Shown here: positions 1-9,489 of the stretch, piece after piece
Layout: each line of letters opens with the position of its first letter
Position numbering within the stretch: the stretch's first letter is position 1
Assembly (NCBI GenBank): GCA_047967505.1
Contig: CM106538.1
Source of the DNA: Dipteris shenzhenensis
Lineage: Eukaryota > Polypodiophyta > Polypodiopsida > Gleicheniales
Length of the DNA stretch: 64,000 bases
Strand: one strand, 5' to 3'
Translations under genes and position numbers: made by a program
Notes under the pieces: generated by a model
What the model was told of the DNA's origin: nothing
The model's input: only the letters and a program-made list of their open reading frames with translations
The model's database searches: none

Positions 1-61
1 TCAGTCTTTTTTACTTCCAGGGAGTCAGATACTTTCCTTATCTGATATGGCATGAGGGGGA

Positions 62-871
62 AGTGAATCTTCAATTCTGAACATAAAGAAACTGGAAGGA
101 GCACACAATTATGCATTATGGGCAGAACAGTGCTTAAATGTACTTCTGTTAAAGAAGATTTCTAAGCCCATAAGGGTGAAGGGTGTCAAGCCATCTGACA
201 TGGCAGCTGATGACTGGGAAGAGCTTGATTTGTCCGCAAGGGCAGCTATCATGCTCACTATTTCTGATACTCTTGTGTTCAATGTTCAGGCTGAAAAGAC
301 CTCTTATGGCCTATGGCAGAGGCTAGAAGAGTTATATGCCCAAAAGAGCTCAGCCAGTAAGGTTTATTGGTTGAAGAAGCTGGTTGATCTTCGCATGAAG
401 GAAGGTACAGCTATGACCTCACACTTGAGTGAGTTCAATGCCATCTTTACACAGCTTATTGCACAGGGATTGAACCTTGATGAGGAGTTCAAGGCTACTT
501 TCTTGTTGTGTACCCTCCTTGAGAGTTGGGACACTTTCAAGACCACCCTGTCAAATTCGAATGTCACTCTTATGTATGCTGATGTAGAGAGCTCTCTCCT
601 TATGGAGGAGATGATCAGGAAGAATAATGCGAGCAGCAAGTCTTCAAATGCCTTGCAGGTACAGGATAGAGGCAGGACTCAGCAGAAGGGGAGATCTGCT
701 AGTAAGTCCAAATCCCGCAGTCAGTCCCGTGGCAAAAAGGATATTGAATGCTTTTATTGTGGCAAGAAGGGACATGTGAAGTCTAAGTGCTTCAAGTTCA
801 TACGGGATCAGAAAGCCAAGAAGGCTGAAACAAAGGATGCAGGCAATGGAAGCAAAGGCAAAGGCAGATGA
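62..871 (+). pseudogene. Copia-1 Gag (capsid/nucleocapsid), start codon lost
   Basis: Frame 2 is open from just after a TGA at 53-55 to a TGA at 869-871. It opens with a typical copia Gag start, KLEGAHNYALWAEQCLNVLL, but has no in-frame ATG. An ATG at 52 is one frame away, beside a run of G, so a 1-base indel probably removed the start. The body carries the UBN2-type Gag domain (YGLWQRLEELY, SHLSEFNAIF). A CCHC zinc knuckle, CFYCGKKGHVKSKC, lies near 760-792 after an RS/K-rich basic stretch; it would bind element RNA in virus-like particles. Gag ends out of frame with pol, with a short overlap at 837-871. Confidence 0.85.
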
Positions 872-1253
872 CTTGGATGCAGTGAATGTTGTAGCAGAGG
901 ACAGTGACAGTGACATACATGATGTTTTATGCTCTTCTGCTGTAATAGCACATGCTTTGGTTATTGATGGCCATGACATGCACACCTGGCTCTTGGACTT
1001 AGGTGCTTCTTTTCATCTTACTCCTCATAGGGAGTGGTTTACTTCCTACACAGGTACTTATGGAGTTGTTCATCTTGGGAACAACTATGCATGTCAGATT
1101 GCAGGGATTGGCAGTATACAGATAGTATTCCCTGATGGACGCATATTTATGCTTGATGGTGTTCGCCATGTGCCGCAAATCAAGAAAAATCTGATTAGCA
1201 CTGACTTATTGGATGACAGTGGTTACCACACCACATTTGGGGATTCCAAATAG
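837..1253 (+). pseudogene. Copia-1 protease region, ends at an in-frame TAG
   Basis: This frame (frame 3) overlaps the end of gag by about 35 bases and is +1 to it. It encodes the pepsin-type retrotransposon protease that would cut the polyprotein. The active-site segment reads WLLDLGASFHLTP, whereas copia proteases usually have D-S-G-A-S; the Ser to Leu change next to the catalytic Asp may weaken it. The domain ends with RHVPQIKKNLISTDLLDDSG, a normal copia protease tail. A TAG at 1251-1253 then interrupts the frame, which resumes at once as integrase. One frameshift plus one stop suggests light decay; programmed shift or readthrough is possible but unsupported. Confidence 0.85.
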
Positions 1254-4145
1254 GTGATTACTGATGGCCAGGCTGTAGTGGCTGAGGGTTTTAAGAGTGA
1301 TACCTTGTACCCTCTTTATGTTTCCAGTGTGGGTAATCATGTTGTTGCCATAACCGAGCTGCCAAAGGTTTTATTCTGGCATAGCCGGTTGGGACACATG
1401 TCTGTTAAAGGAATGCAAGAACTGTCACGTTTGGGTTATCTGCCGTCTCTTTCTTTTTCAGATTTGCCTACTTGTGATCATTGCATATTTGGCAAGCATT
1501 CTGTGACTCCTCATAAGAGGAGAACTCCCCAGAATAGAGCACCGCTTGATCTAGTGCACACTGATTTGTGTGAGATGCCACAGTTATCACTAAGGGGTGC
1601 AAAATATTTTATTACTTTCATTGATGATGCCACACGCAAAGTGTGGGTCTATTTCTTGAAGCATAAGGGCGATGCCTTAGATGCTGTCAAGAAGTTTGTT
1701 GCTCAGGTTGAGAATCGGACAGGTCGTAGGCTGAAATGCCTCAGATCCGATAATGGGGGTGAGTATGTGTCACATGCTTTTGTGCAGTTTTGCGAAGCTA
1801 AGGGCATCAAACAGGAACTCACAGCCCCTCATAATGCATCTCAAAATGGTGCAAGTGAGCGGATGAATCGAACTATTCAGGGGAAGGTTCGATGTATGTT
1901 GTCTTATGCTGCATTACCCCATGGCTTTTGGGCAGAAGCCGTGCAAACAGCAGTTCACATTATTAACAGGTCGCCAAACAAGGCTTTGGAGTTGAAAGTG
2001 CCAGAGGAGGTGTGGTCTGGCAAGCCACCTTCATATAAGCACTTACGTGTATTTGGCTGCGAGTGCTTTGCTCATGTACGCAAAGAACTGCGCACCAAAC
2101 TGGATCCAAAGTCTATCAGATGCATTTTTATGGGTTATGGTGACGAAGGTGAAATGGGGTACAGGTTATGGGATCCCGTTAAACGGAAGATTATACGCAG
2201 CAATGATGTCATCTTTAAAGAGGATAGTGTACACAAGGAACCCGTGCAACCTGTGGAATACAGGAGGGTTATTTATGATGATGTTGGACAGCAAAGAATG
2301 CCCATTTATATGCAGCAGCAGGCTGCTGCAGATAACCCTGTTCAAGAGGGTATACAGGCTGAAAATCAGCCAGATAATTTTGCCAATGATGCACCACTGG
2401 ATATGCCAGCAGATGGGGCTGTAGAACAGCCAGATATGGTGGTACAGCCACCTGTCATGCATGACGAACAGGCTGGACAGCAGCCTAATCCGGAACATTT
2501 TGTTAGGAGGAGCACCCGTGTACAACGGCCTTCTGCCAGGTTTGTTCCAGGAGCCAATAATGTGGCTGATTTTATCATGCTGACAGATTGTGGTGAGCCT
2601 TCCAGCTTCAAGGAAGCTATGGGAAGAATAGAGAAAAAGAAGTGGGAGAAAGCCATGCAGTCAGAAATGGACTCCCTACTTCAAAATGATACATGGGACT
2701 TGGTGCAGCTACCTGCAGGCAGAAAGGTTTTGCCATGCAAGTGGATTTACAAAGTCAAAGTGGATTCAAATGCTTTACCGAGGTATAAGGCCAGATTGGT
2801 TGCCAAGGGATTTAAGCAGGAGAAGGGCATTGACTTTGATGAGATCTTTTCCCCTGTAGTCAAGATGACTACTTTGAGAGCAGTGTTAGCTCTTGTTGCT
2901 CATGACGACATGGATTTATGTCAGATGGATGTGAAGACAGCCTTTCTTCACGGAGATCTCCATGATGAGATCTATATGAGTCAGCCAGAGGGATATGCTG
3001 TTAAAGGGAAAGAGCAGCTTGTGTGTAAGCTCAAGAGGAGCTTGTATGGACTCAAGCAGGCGCCAAGAGAATGGTACAAGAAGTTTGATGCCTTCATGCA
3101 GTCCCAAGGGTATCATAGGTGTGAGACCGATCATTGCTTGTACACCAAACAGGCAAAGGATGGCAGTTTGATGCTACTCATTCTATATGTGGATGACATG
3201 CTTATTGCTAGTAAATCTCAGCATGAGATTAGTGCTTTGAAGAAACAATTGCATAAGTCTTTTAACATGAAAGACTTGGGTGATGCAAATCATATTCTTG
3301 GCATGCGGATTACTTGTGACAGGTCCAAGGGACTTTTGTTTCTGTCACAAAAGGGGTACATTGACAAAGTACTGCAGAGGTTTAAAATGGAGGGGGGAAA
3401 GTCTATTAGTACCCCGTTGCCTCCACATTTAAAACTCAGCAGTAAGGACAGCCCCAGATCAGATGATGATAAGGCTGAGATGGCCAAGGTTCCGTATGCA
3501 TCTGCAGTTGGTTCTTTGATGTATGCCATGGTTGCCACTTGTCCGGATATTGCTTTTGCGGTGGGAGTCATCAGCTGGTATATGGCAAATCCAGGCAAGC
3601 AGCACTGGGAAGCAGTGAAAGGCGTCTTGAGGTATCTCAAGGGTACCAAAGACTTGTGCATATGCTATGGTAGGCAGGATGCATTGGTGCATGGTTTTAC
3701 AGATTCAGACTATGTAGGGAATGCAGATAACCGGAAGTCTACTACCGGTTATATTTTCACATTTGCAGGAGGTGCTATATCATGGGTGTCTCGGTTGCAG
3801 AAATGCATTGCACTGTCAACTACTGAAGCTGAATATGTTGCAGCCACTGAGGCTTGCAAGGAAGCAATATGGCTTACTCGGCTGGTGGGAGACTTGGGCA
3901 TTACAGGAGATATGCCAGTTTTGCATTGTGATAGTCAGAGTGCTATCATGTTGGCAAAGAATCCGGTCTTTCATCAGAAGACCAAGCACATAGATGTGAA
4001 ATATCATTTCATCAGGGAGGTACTGGAAGACAAGCGACTTGAGCTTGTGAAGGTGCATACTGATGATAATCCTGCAGATTTGCTCACTAAGAGCTTGCCT
4101 ACAGAGCGGTTTGCACATTGCGGCCACATCATGGGATTAGGATGA
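1254..4145 (+). CDS. Copia-1 integrase, reverse transcriptase and RNase H, open
   Basis: 963 codons without a stop, in the same frame as the protease. In order: integrase zinc domain (HSRLGHMS then CDHCIFGKH); integrase core with VHTDLCEMP, RSDNGGEYVS and NGASERMNRT, giving the D,D,E triad; reverse transcriptase with KTAFLHGDLHDEIYM, YGLKQAPREWY and the active site LYVDDMLIAS; RNase H with FTDSDYVG, STTEAEYVAA and HCDSQSAIMLAKNP. The end, HTDDNPADLLTKSLP, is the normal copia C terminus. All key residues I can check are present. It follows the TAG at 1251-1253, so it would be made only by readthrough or from a related intact copy. Confidence 0.93.
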   Translation: MITDGQAVVAEGFKSDTLYPLYVSSVGNHVVAITELPKVLFWHSRLGHMSVKGMQELSRLGYLPSLSFSDLPTCDHCIFGKHSVTPHKRRTPQNRAPLDLVHTDLCEMPQLSLRGAKYFITFIDDATRKVWVYFLKHKGDALDAVKKFVAQVENRTGRRLKCLRSDNGGEYVSHAFVQFCEAKGIKQELTAPHNASQNGASERMNRTIQGKVRCMLSYAALPHGFWAEAVQTAVHIINRSPNKALELKVPEEVWSGKPPSYKHLRVFGCECFAHVRKELRTKLDPKSIRCIFMGYGDEGEMGYRLWDPVKRKIIRSNDVIFKEDSVHKEPVQPVEYRRVIYDDVGQQRMPIYMQQQAAADNPVQEGIQAENQPDNFANDAPLDMPADGAVEQPDMVVQPPVMHDEQAGQQPNPEHFVRRSTRVQRPSARFVPGANNVADFIMLTDCGEPSSFKEAMGRIEKKKWEKAMQSEMDSLLQNDTWDLVQLPAGRKVLPCKWIYKVKVDSNALPRYKARLVAKGFKQEKGIDFDEIFSPVVKMTTLRAVLALVAHDDMDLCQMDVKTAFLHGDLHDEIYMSQPEGYAVKGKEQLVCKLKRSLYGLKQAPREWYKKFDAFMQSQGYHRCETDHCLYTKQAKDGSLMLLILYVDDMLIASKSQHEISALKKQLHKSFNMKDLGDANHILGMRITCDRSKGLLFLSQKGYIDKVLQRFKMEGGKSISTPLPPHLKLSSKDSPRSDDDKAEMAKVPYASAVGSLMYAMVATCPDIAFAVGVISWYMANPGKQHWEAVKGVLRYLKGTKDLCICYGRQDALVHGFTDSDYVGNADNRKSTTGYIFTFAGGAISWVSRLQKCIALSTTEAEYVAATEACKEAIWLTRLVGDLGITGDMPVLHCDSQSAIMLAKNPVFHQKTKHIDVKYHFIREVLEDKRLELVKVHTDDNPADLLTKSLPTERFAHCGHIMGLG

Positions 4146-4224
4146 GACCATTCTTATTTTATGGTCTTGTATACATATTGCTGTAATTTTTATTCTTTTC
4201 TCCCCTTTAGGCACATTGGCCTTT

Positions 4225-4235
4225 AGGTGGGAGGT
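4225..4235 (+). other. Copia-1 polypurine tract
   Basis: AGGTGGGAGGT lies directly before the TGTTGGGG that starts the 3' LTR. It is the expected primer for plus-strand DNA synthesis. Confidence 0.7.
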
Positions 4236-4430
4236 TGTTGGGGTAAAGGCACATTGCCACCCCTTTATTAAAGATAGGACACCTATGACTGTCTTAAGAC
4301 AGTCATAGGGTAAAACCTAATTCTAATAAAACTAATGAGTTTGTGGTGTGGTTCATCACTTCACACCCGCACACTTGAGTCTTCTCTCTCTCACACTCTC
4401 TCCCTCTTGCTCTTCTTCCCCCTTCTGGCC
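4236..4430 (+). repeat. Copia-1 3' LTR (right edge approximate)
   Basis: It starts TGTTGGGGTAAAGG straight after the polypurine tract, with the TG expected of an LTR. It holds a 28-bp palindrome and ends in a CT-rich stretch. No clear terminal CA can be chosen; gypsy coding sequence is recognisable from 4442. Only this one LTR copy is in the window. Confidence 0.7.
4282..4309. repeat. 28-bp perfect palindrome in the Copia-1 LTR
   Basis: Two 14-base arms, CCTATGACTGTCTT and its exact reverse complement, meet with no spacer about 47 bases into the LTR. See the findings. Confidence 0.95.
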
Positions 4431-4441
4431 CTTAAGAAGAA

Positions 4442-5422
4442 AGCAAGGAAGAAGTAGATGAGGAACATCAGGAAGAGGAACACCGTAGTAAGAAAAAGAA
4501 GGCATCTAGAAGGAGAATTAGCCAGTCAGACTTTCCTTTAGGACAAGGAATTAGAAGCTATGACTTGTTGTCTGACCTTAAAGAAAAGGAAGCTCATATC
4601 ACCTTTGGTCAATTACTTGCTTTGTCTCCAAAACTACGGAAGGAATGGGAAAAACTAGCAAGCACAAGAGTGTCAAAGAAGAAAAAGAAGAAAAGTGCCG
4701 TTGCTGTTGTTCAAAAGGTAGTTATAGATGTTGGTGATGATGTACGTGTGGTTGATGTGATCATTGATGGTCAAGTGATTTCTAATGTGTACATTGATGG
4801 AGGTGCATCGATTAATGTCATGAGTGAGAAGACCATGATAGATGCTGATTTAAAATACTCTAGTACTACCTCTCCTTATCGCATCAAATTGGCTGACAAC
4901 ATTAGGGTTAAGACCTTGGGAGTTGTGAAGAATCTAGAAGTGGATGTATGTGGAATTTCTGTGCCGACTACTTTTTAGGTGATCCCTACCAAGCCAGATG
5001 CACGTGCCTATCCATTGATTTTGGGAAGGCCTTGGCTACGCAAGGTGAAGGCTGTTCAAAAGTGGGATACTTGAGAATTGATTTTGCAGGGAAATGATAA
5101 GAAGGTGCGCTACAACATCAGAAGCTGCAAAAAGGAAGTTGTCAAGGAGGAGTCTTCAACATCAGAGAGTTCAAGCTCTGACTTAACCGCTGAAGAAGAA
5201 GAGACAAGGTGTAGCTCCGAGGAGTCCAACTCAGAGGGTGAGGTGGAAGGAGTGGCCTTTGGTCTTTGTCTTGGTGCTGATCGGGATGAGTCAGGAAGGA
5301 ACAAGGTGGTGGTGCAAGATCCTGTAGAGACACTTCATGTGGAGGATGTGGAGCACACTAAACGACGCCAACGCAATGAAGAGCTTCTTGGTGATTCTCT
5401 ATCAGGTAGTGAGAAGCTCTAG
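4442..5422 (+). pseudogene. Gypsy late-Gag and protease region with in-frame stops
   Basis: Frame 2 reads as a charged K/E-rich stretch, then RSYDLLSDLKEKEAHITFGQ, a motif that precedes the protease in plant gypsy elements. The retropepsin-like domain has YIDGGASINVMS (DxGAS active site near 4793) and YPLILGRPWLRKV near 5010. An acidic Ser/Glu-rich linker runs to 5422. Stops at 4976 (TAG), 5072 (TGA) and 5420 (TAG) break it. All three could come from CAG or CGA by one C to T change (inference). Confidence 0.75.
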
Positions 5423-5425
5423 TAC

Positions 5426-6257
5426 TTGGATATGCTAGATGATTTTCCATGTCTCTTTGCAACAAGCTATTCACAGGTTCGACCAGTCTCTCTTGTGGAG
5501 CACAAGATTGAGTTGAAGCCGGAAAGCAAGCCAGTTGTGCAACGCTTAAGGCGATTAGGGGTGATCCAAGCTGAGGCACTAAAGAAAGAGGTAACACAAC
5601 TACTTGAGGCGGGATTCATCTTTCCTGTTGATGATTCAGAATGGATATCTCCTGTAGTTGTCACACCAAAGAAAGGAAATAAGTGGCGAGTTTGTGTGGA
5701 CTTTCGTCCTTTGAATGCATGCACTAAGAGGGATCATTTTCCTTTGCCATTCCAAGATGAAATACTAGACCAAGTAGCAGGGCATGAGATGTATTCTATA
5801 TGTGATGGGTATTCAGGGTACTTTCAAATTCGTATTCGGGAGGAAGATCAAAAGAAAACATCATTTGTCACACCTTGGGGAGTTTTTGCTTACAGAGTGA
5901 TGCCTTTTGGGTTGACCAATGCACCAGCTACATTTCAAAGGTTCATGAGTCAAGTCCTGGAGCCTTACTTGGGGAAAGTTCATACGGGTGTTTTTGGATG
6001 ATTTTTGCATTTATTCTCAGCGCATAGATCACATGGAGAAGTTAAAGATGGCCTTAGCTAGGATTGATGAAGCAAAAGGGTGTCTAAATCCTAGCAAGTG
6101 TCATTTGGCTCAAACAAAAGTAGTCTTGTTGGGGCATATTGTGTCTGAAGAAGGCTTGCAAATGAATCCTGACAAGGTTCAAGCAATCATGGCATTGCCA
6201 AGTCCTGAGAGTATTAGTGGTGTTCGCAGAATTCTAGGAAAGAGCAAGTATTATTAA
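5426..6257 (+). pseudogene. Gypsy reverse transcriptase, frameshifted
   Basis: Frame 2 to 6001 encodes the RT fingers and palm: EAGFIFPVDDSEWISPVVV, WRVCVDFRPLN, YSGYFQIRIREEDQKKTSFV, MPFGLTNAPATFQRFM. A 1-base shift near 5985 moves the reading to frame 3, where the active site FLDDFCIYS follows (most gypsy elements have YxDD; here F-L-D-D). LLGHIVSEEGLQMNPDKVQA and a damaged YYRRF-like motif come next, then a stop at 6255-6257. Would have copied element RNA; now inactive. Confidence 0.85.
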
Positions 6258-6645
6258 TGCTTTTGTGATGATTTCACAGAGATAGTGCATCGCATGAACT
6301 TGTTGACAAGAAAATGGGGTGTGGAGCAACAAGAGTCTTTCCAGCAACTTAAGGAGGCCATGAGTAAGGGCTCAATATTGAAGCCTCCTGATTGATCTCA
6401 AGACTTTTATGTAAATCCAAGTGTATCTTTGCATTCAGTTGGTGCTGTATTGCTACAAAAAGGAGAGGCAGGTAGAATGCAACCCATCTATTATGCCAGC
6501 CGATAGCTTACAGATGTGGAAACAAGGTATGAAGAAATGTAGCAGCAAGCTCTCTCTTTGGTGTTTTCCGCTCCTATTTATTACCTCGACCATTTTTTTT
6601 CCTTACCTCTCAGTTTGTATTAGCATATCTAGTTCGCAAGCCTAA
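6258..6645 (+). pseudogene. Gypsy RNase H (first copy), heavily decayed
   Basis: In frame 3, pieces of the usual RT-linked RNase H can be read: SVSLHSVGAVLLQK and MQPIYYASR, then a damaged LTDVETRYEEM. Stops lie at 6393, 6504 and 6540. The two later ones fall where this family usually has a sense codon, so they are decay. The N-terminal Asp of the usual motif is not clear. Confidence 0.65.
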
Positions 6646-6670
6646 TCCTGGGGGAAGATTTGTAAAATGG

Positions 6671-7474
6671 TTGTCAGAGCTTCAAGAATTCTCTTTCTCT
6701 TTTGTCACTGAAAATACCACTAGGTCCACTATGGCAGATTTGCTCACAGGACGGGAGGATCTAGGAGAAGAAAAGAAATGTAAGGAGAACATTGAAGAGG
6801 AAAGGGATACACCACCAACAGCTTTTGTTTTGTATTTTGATGGGGCTTTTAGTCCTTCATGCCAACAAGGAGCCGGGGGGATAGTCTTGATGAATCCTGA
6901 AGGTCAAGAGGTATGGGCAAGAGGACAAGAGCTTCCAGGTATCACAACTAACAATGCAGCTGAGTATAATGCTTTGATTCTTGGTTTGGAGGGTTGTCTT
7001 CAAAGTCAAGTTAAAGAATTGAAAGTAAGAGGAGATTCTCAACTTATTATAAAGCAAATGCAAGGGCATTACAAGACAAGAAGTCCTCATTTGAAGGAGC
7101 TTAATCAAAAGGCTATGGCACAATGTAGTCGCTTTGATTTTTGCAAGTTTGTTCATATAAACAGAAAAGAAAATCAAAGGGCAGATGAGTTAGCTACTCA
7201 AGCCATTGTAGTACAAGACCGGGGGGTGGTTTCTTGGGTAGACACTGGATGGCCAAAACTACAAGATGATCAGAAATATGTGGAAGAAGGCATGTTTCCT
7301 CGAGGATTAACTCCACAACAGAAGCGGAGATTGGTTACTTTTGGCCACGCCTCCATAAGGATGTATATGAATGTCACGAATGGAACCTATCAGCTTGAGG
7401 ATGTTGATGGCATGGTGATACCCGGATGCACCAATGAGTATCGCCTTAAATTCTTCTATGCTCGACCACCTTGA
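6671..7474 (+). CDS. Gypsy second (plant-type) RNase H fused to the integrase C-terminal tail
   Basis: Open for 267 codons. It has the typical type-I RNase H order: YFDGAFSP (first Asp), GAGGIVLMNPEG, TNNAAEYNALILGLEG (Glu), RGDSQLIIKQMQGHY (Asp), HINRKENQRADELATQA (last Asp). In Tat-type elements this extra domain follows the ordinary RNase H and precedes integrase. Here, after FPRGLTPQQKRRLV (about 7290-7335), the frame passes almost at once into GTYQLEDVDGMVIPG and NEYRLKFF, which resemble the C-terminal tail of a gypsy integrase. The HHCC and DDE core, normally several hundred residues, is absent, pointing to an in-frame deletion. No good ATG marks a start; it was part of a polyprotein. 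Confidence 0.8.
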   Translation: MSELQEFSFSFVTENTTRSTMADLLTGREDLGEEKKCKENIEEERDTPPTAFVLYFDGAFSPSCQQGAGGIVLMNPEGQEVWARGQELPGITTNNAAEYNALILGLEGCLQSQVKELKVRGDSQLIIKQMQGHYKTRSPHLKELNQKAMAQCSRFDFCKFVHINRKENQRADELATQAIVVQDRGVVSWVDTGWPKLQDDQKYVEEGMFPRGLTPQQKRRLVTFGHASIRMYMNVTNGTYQLEDVDGMVIPGCTNEYRLKFFYARPP

Positions 7475-7510
7475 GGGCCAGCAGACCCTCTCTGTACTAG
7501 AGAGGATCTG

Positions 7511-7523
7511 TTGGGGGGGAAAG
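7511..7523 (+). other. Gypsy polypurine tract
   Basis: TTGGGGGGGAAAG, a G then A run just before the TGTGACGCC LTR start at 7525. Confidence 0.65.
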
Positions 7524-8133
7524 ATGTGACGCCAAAAATTGATATTTTTAATTTGGCATTGGTATTGATTTTCTCTATGTTTGATAAGAGTTTGAGTATC
7601 AAGTGATAGCCTAGCGGCTCTCACTTATTTCTATTTTCTATGATATTGTATGGGATGGAGAGGATGAGTGGAATGGCTCATTGTAAATACCATAGGTATG
7701 AATTATAAATACCTTGGTATGGGGTGAGAGTTATTTGTATATGGGATATTATGGAGTTTTTTAGAAAATAGGAAGGGTGAGTCATATAAAGAGGTGGGCT
7801 CATGTCCATGTGTTCCAATAATATAAGAGAGGTCACATGCCAAGCGTGTGGAAGGCATGTGGAGGAGTGTGAAGTCAAGAGGAATCCTTCTAGAACTCCT
7901 ATGTGGAACAAGGAGGATGTGGACATGTGGAAAAGAGAGGGTCCCTATGGGCTCCATGTGGGGAGACTCTTGACTTTCTCAATATTTTAAGAGTCTTGAG
8001 CATCTTTTGATGGGACACATGGCACGAGTAGCCAAAAAGGACATGGATGGTGACATACGTGCTTATGTGATTGATGGGGAAAGGAATCTACAGGCAGTAA
8101 TTGTAAATGGGTGAAGGAGGGTAACAAAATCTC

Positions 8134-8140
8134 TATAAAA
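8134..8140 (+). promoter_or_regulatory. TATA box of the gypsy LTR
   Basis: TATAAAA in a CTCTATAAAAGGAG context, about 610 bases into the LTR, followed by a pyrimidine-rich stretch suited to a transcription start. Confidence 0.55.
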
Positions 8141-8642
8141 GGAGCCCTCCTCTCCCTTGTTCATGAATCTCTTCCACCATTAGGCCTCATGTTGCTGTAG
8201 CTCTAGTCTCCCCAAGCCTCTTCCATGAGCCTTCTCTCCCTCTTGTAGATATTCTCTTATGTAGACTCTTGAGTCCATCTCTCTCTAGTTTATTCTCTCT
8301 ATGAGTAGTCTTGGAGCTTCGGCTCCCTCTTGTATGTATGAAACCTCTTCTTCTCCCTTGTGTTTATAGTGTTGGAGTGGATTCTCACTCTATTTGTAAT
8401 GAAGGTCACTTCAGGTTCTCTCTCTCTTGAGTGTCTCTTCCCTTTTCTTTCTTTCAAAGCCTTAAAAGTTCTTTCTATTCGGCTGTTCACTGTGCACACA
8501 TGGTCCCTCTGTTTCCCGAGCCACCATGCAAACTTCTTCCCCTCTTCTAGGCGAAATCTATTAGGGGTGGATCGTTGATGAAAGTGGCGTCTTGAGGGAG
8601 CATCCTGCTCAGGCGAAATTAGCTTGGGTGGAGGGTAGTTTT

Positions 8643-9178
8643 CATGACAGTTTAACCCCCTGTTAGTGTTTTGCTCATAACTTTCTGCTCGGTAGTCCGA
8701 TTATAATGAAACATATATCAGCGCGAAGCTCTCTTTAAGGCGCATGTCTCTATGTGCTTAGATCTTGAATTAGATACTGCTGCAAAATGTTATGAGTCTT
8801 TGTGTTTGACAGTCTGTTTTCATGACAGTTTTTACCCGTGTCTAGTAAACTGTCTATAACTTTTTGGTCGCTTCTCTGTTTCTTACGAAACATATATCAG
8901 CACGAAGCTCTCTTTAAGGCGCATGTCTCTATGTGCTTAGATTTTGAATCAGATACTGCTGCAAAATGTTATGAGTCTCTGTGTTTGACAGTTTATTTTC
9001 ATGACAGTTTTTACCCCCTTCCAGTAAACTGTCCATATCTCTTCAACCGTTTGTCTGTTTTCAATGAAACTTATATCAGAGCGAAGCCCATCTCAAGGTG
9101 CATCTCTTTGTGTGCTTGAATCTCTGATATCATGTCTCTACTGAAAGTTATAGGCCTTTGTGTCTAATGACAGTTTGT
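8643..9178 (+). repeat. Three 178-179 bp tandem repeats in the gypsy LTR
   Basis: Units begin with CATGACAGTTT at 8643, 8821 and 9000. Units 1 and 2 are very alike (shared TATATCAGC, GAAGCTCTCTTTAAGGCG, CTGCTGCAAAATG). Unit 3 is more diverged, mostly in its last third. Confidence 0.9.
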
Positions 9179-9489
9179 AGAGTGTTTTGAGCTAAGTGTA
9201 AAGGTGTCTATGAAGGAGGTGCAATGTTTTCTTGGAATCTACCCATCCGACCCAATCATTCCCTTTAAACTCCTCGATATATATCAGTTCATGTCAGGTT
9301 GAGCCGCAAGATCTTCTTTCAATAACGTATCGCTCTTCTCTTTGGCGCAGACTGGCTCGCTGAGATTATGGCCTCTGTTGATCCTTTCCTTCTCCCTATG
9401 CTTGATTACAACATCACTTGGGATGTTACCATCTTCATTCTCATCTGAGGGAGGAAAGTATGGTGTGGTATCTTGGCATAAAAGCTTAT
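9179..9489. other. Junction between gypsy LTR and LINE-C
   Basis: No gene recognised. A 27-codon ATG frame at 9368-9448 follows the possible primer-binding site; too short to call. Confidence 0.4.

Larger units (their letters stand above)
1..4430 (+). mobile_element. Copia-1, Ty1/copia LTR retrotransposon, left end outside window
   Basis: The order gag, zinc knuckle, protease, integrase, reverse transcriptase, RNase H, polypurine tract, 3' LTR is the Ty1/copia order. The 5' LTR and primer-binding site are not in the window; bases 1-60 look like leader. The Gag resembles the Tnt1/Tork type, but lineage is an inference. The right edge lies between about 4395 and 4435, because gypsy coding sequence starts there. 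Copia-1 probably inserted into the gypsy element to its right, and the target duplication cannot be checked. Confidence 0.9.
4436..9340 (+). mobile_element. Tat-like Ty3/gypsy retrotransposon, 5' part missing, integrase deleted
   Basis: Protease, RT and RNase H, then a second plant-type RNase H, a polypurine tract and a long LTR. The second RNase H is the mark of the Tat branch of plant Ty3/gypsy elements (established knowledge). The left end is cut by Copia-1; any gag before it would lie outside the window. There are at least six in-frame stops and a frameshift, so it cannot act alone. The right end is uncertain. Confidence 0.8.
7525..9340 (+). repeat. Gypsy 3' LTR (right edge uncertain)
   Basis: Starts TGTGACGCC after the polypurine tract. 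A TATAAAA lies at 8134-8140, followed by a CT-rich stretch and then three 178-bp tandem repeats. The end is not fixed; TGGCGCAGACTGG at 9343 looks like a gypsy primer-binding site and could mark it, giving an LTR of about 1.8 kb, long but possible for this group. No second copy is in the window to test this. Confidence 0.55.

Noticed and set aside
1251-1253. Programmed readthrough at the Copia-1 TAG
   Set aside because: The context shows no known readthrough signal; a simple nonsense mutation with the nearby gag-pol frameshift is the simpler view. Kept only as a test in the findings.
8643-9178. CRISPR-like repeat array
   Set aside because: Units are contiguous 178-bp tandem copies without spacers, in a eukaryotic LTR.
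9368-9448. Small ORF starting MASVDPFLLPML
   Set aside because: 27 codons only, no homology recognised, lies in LTR-flanking DNA.
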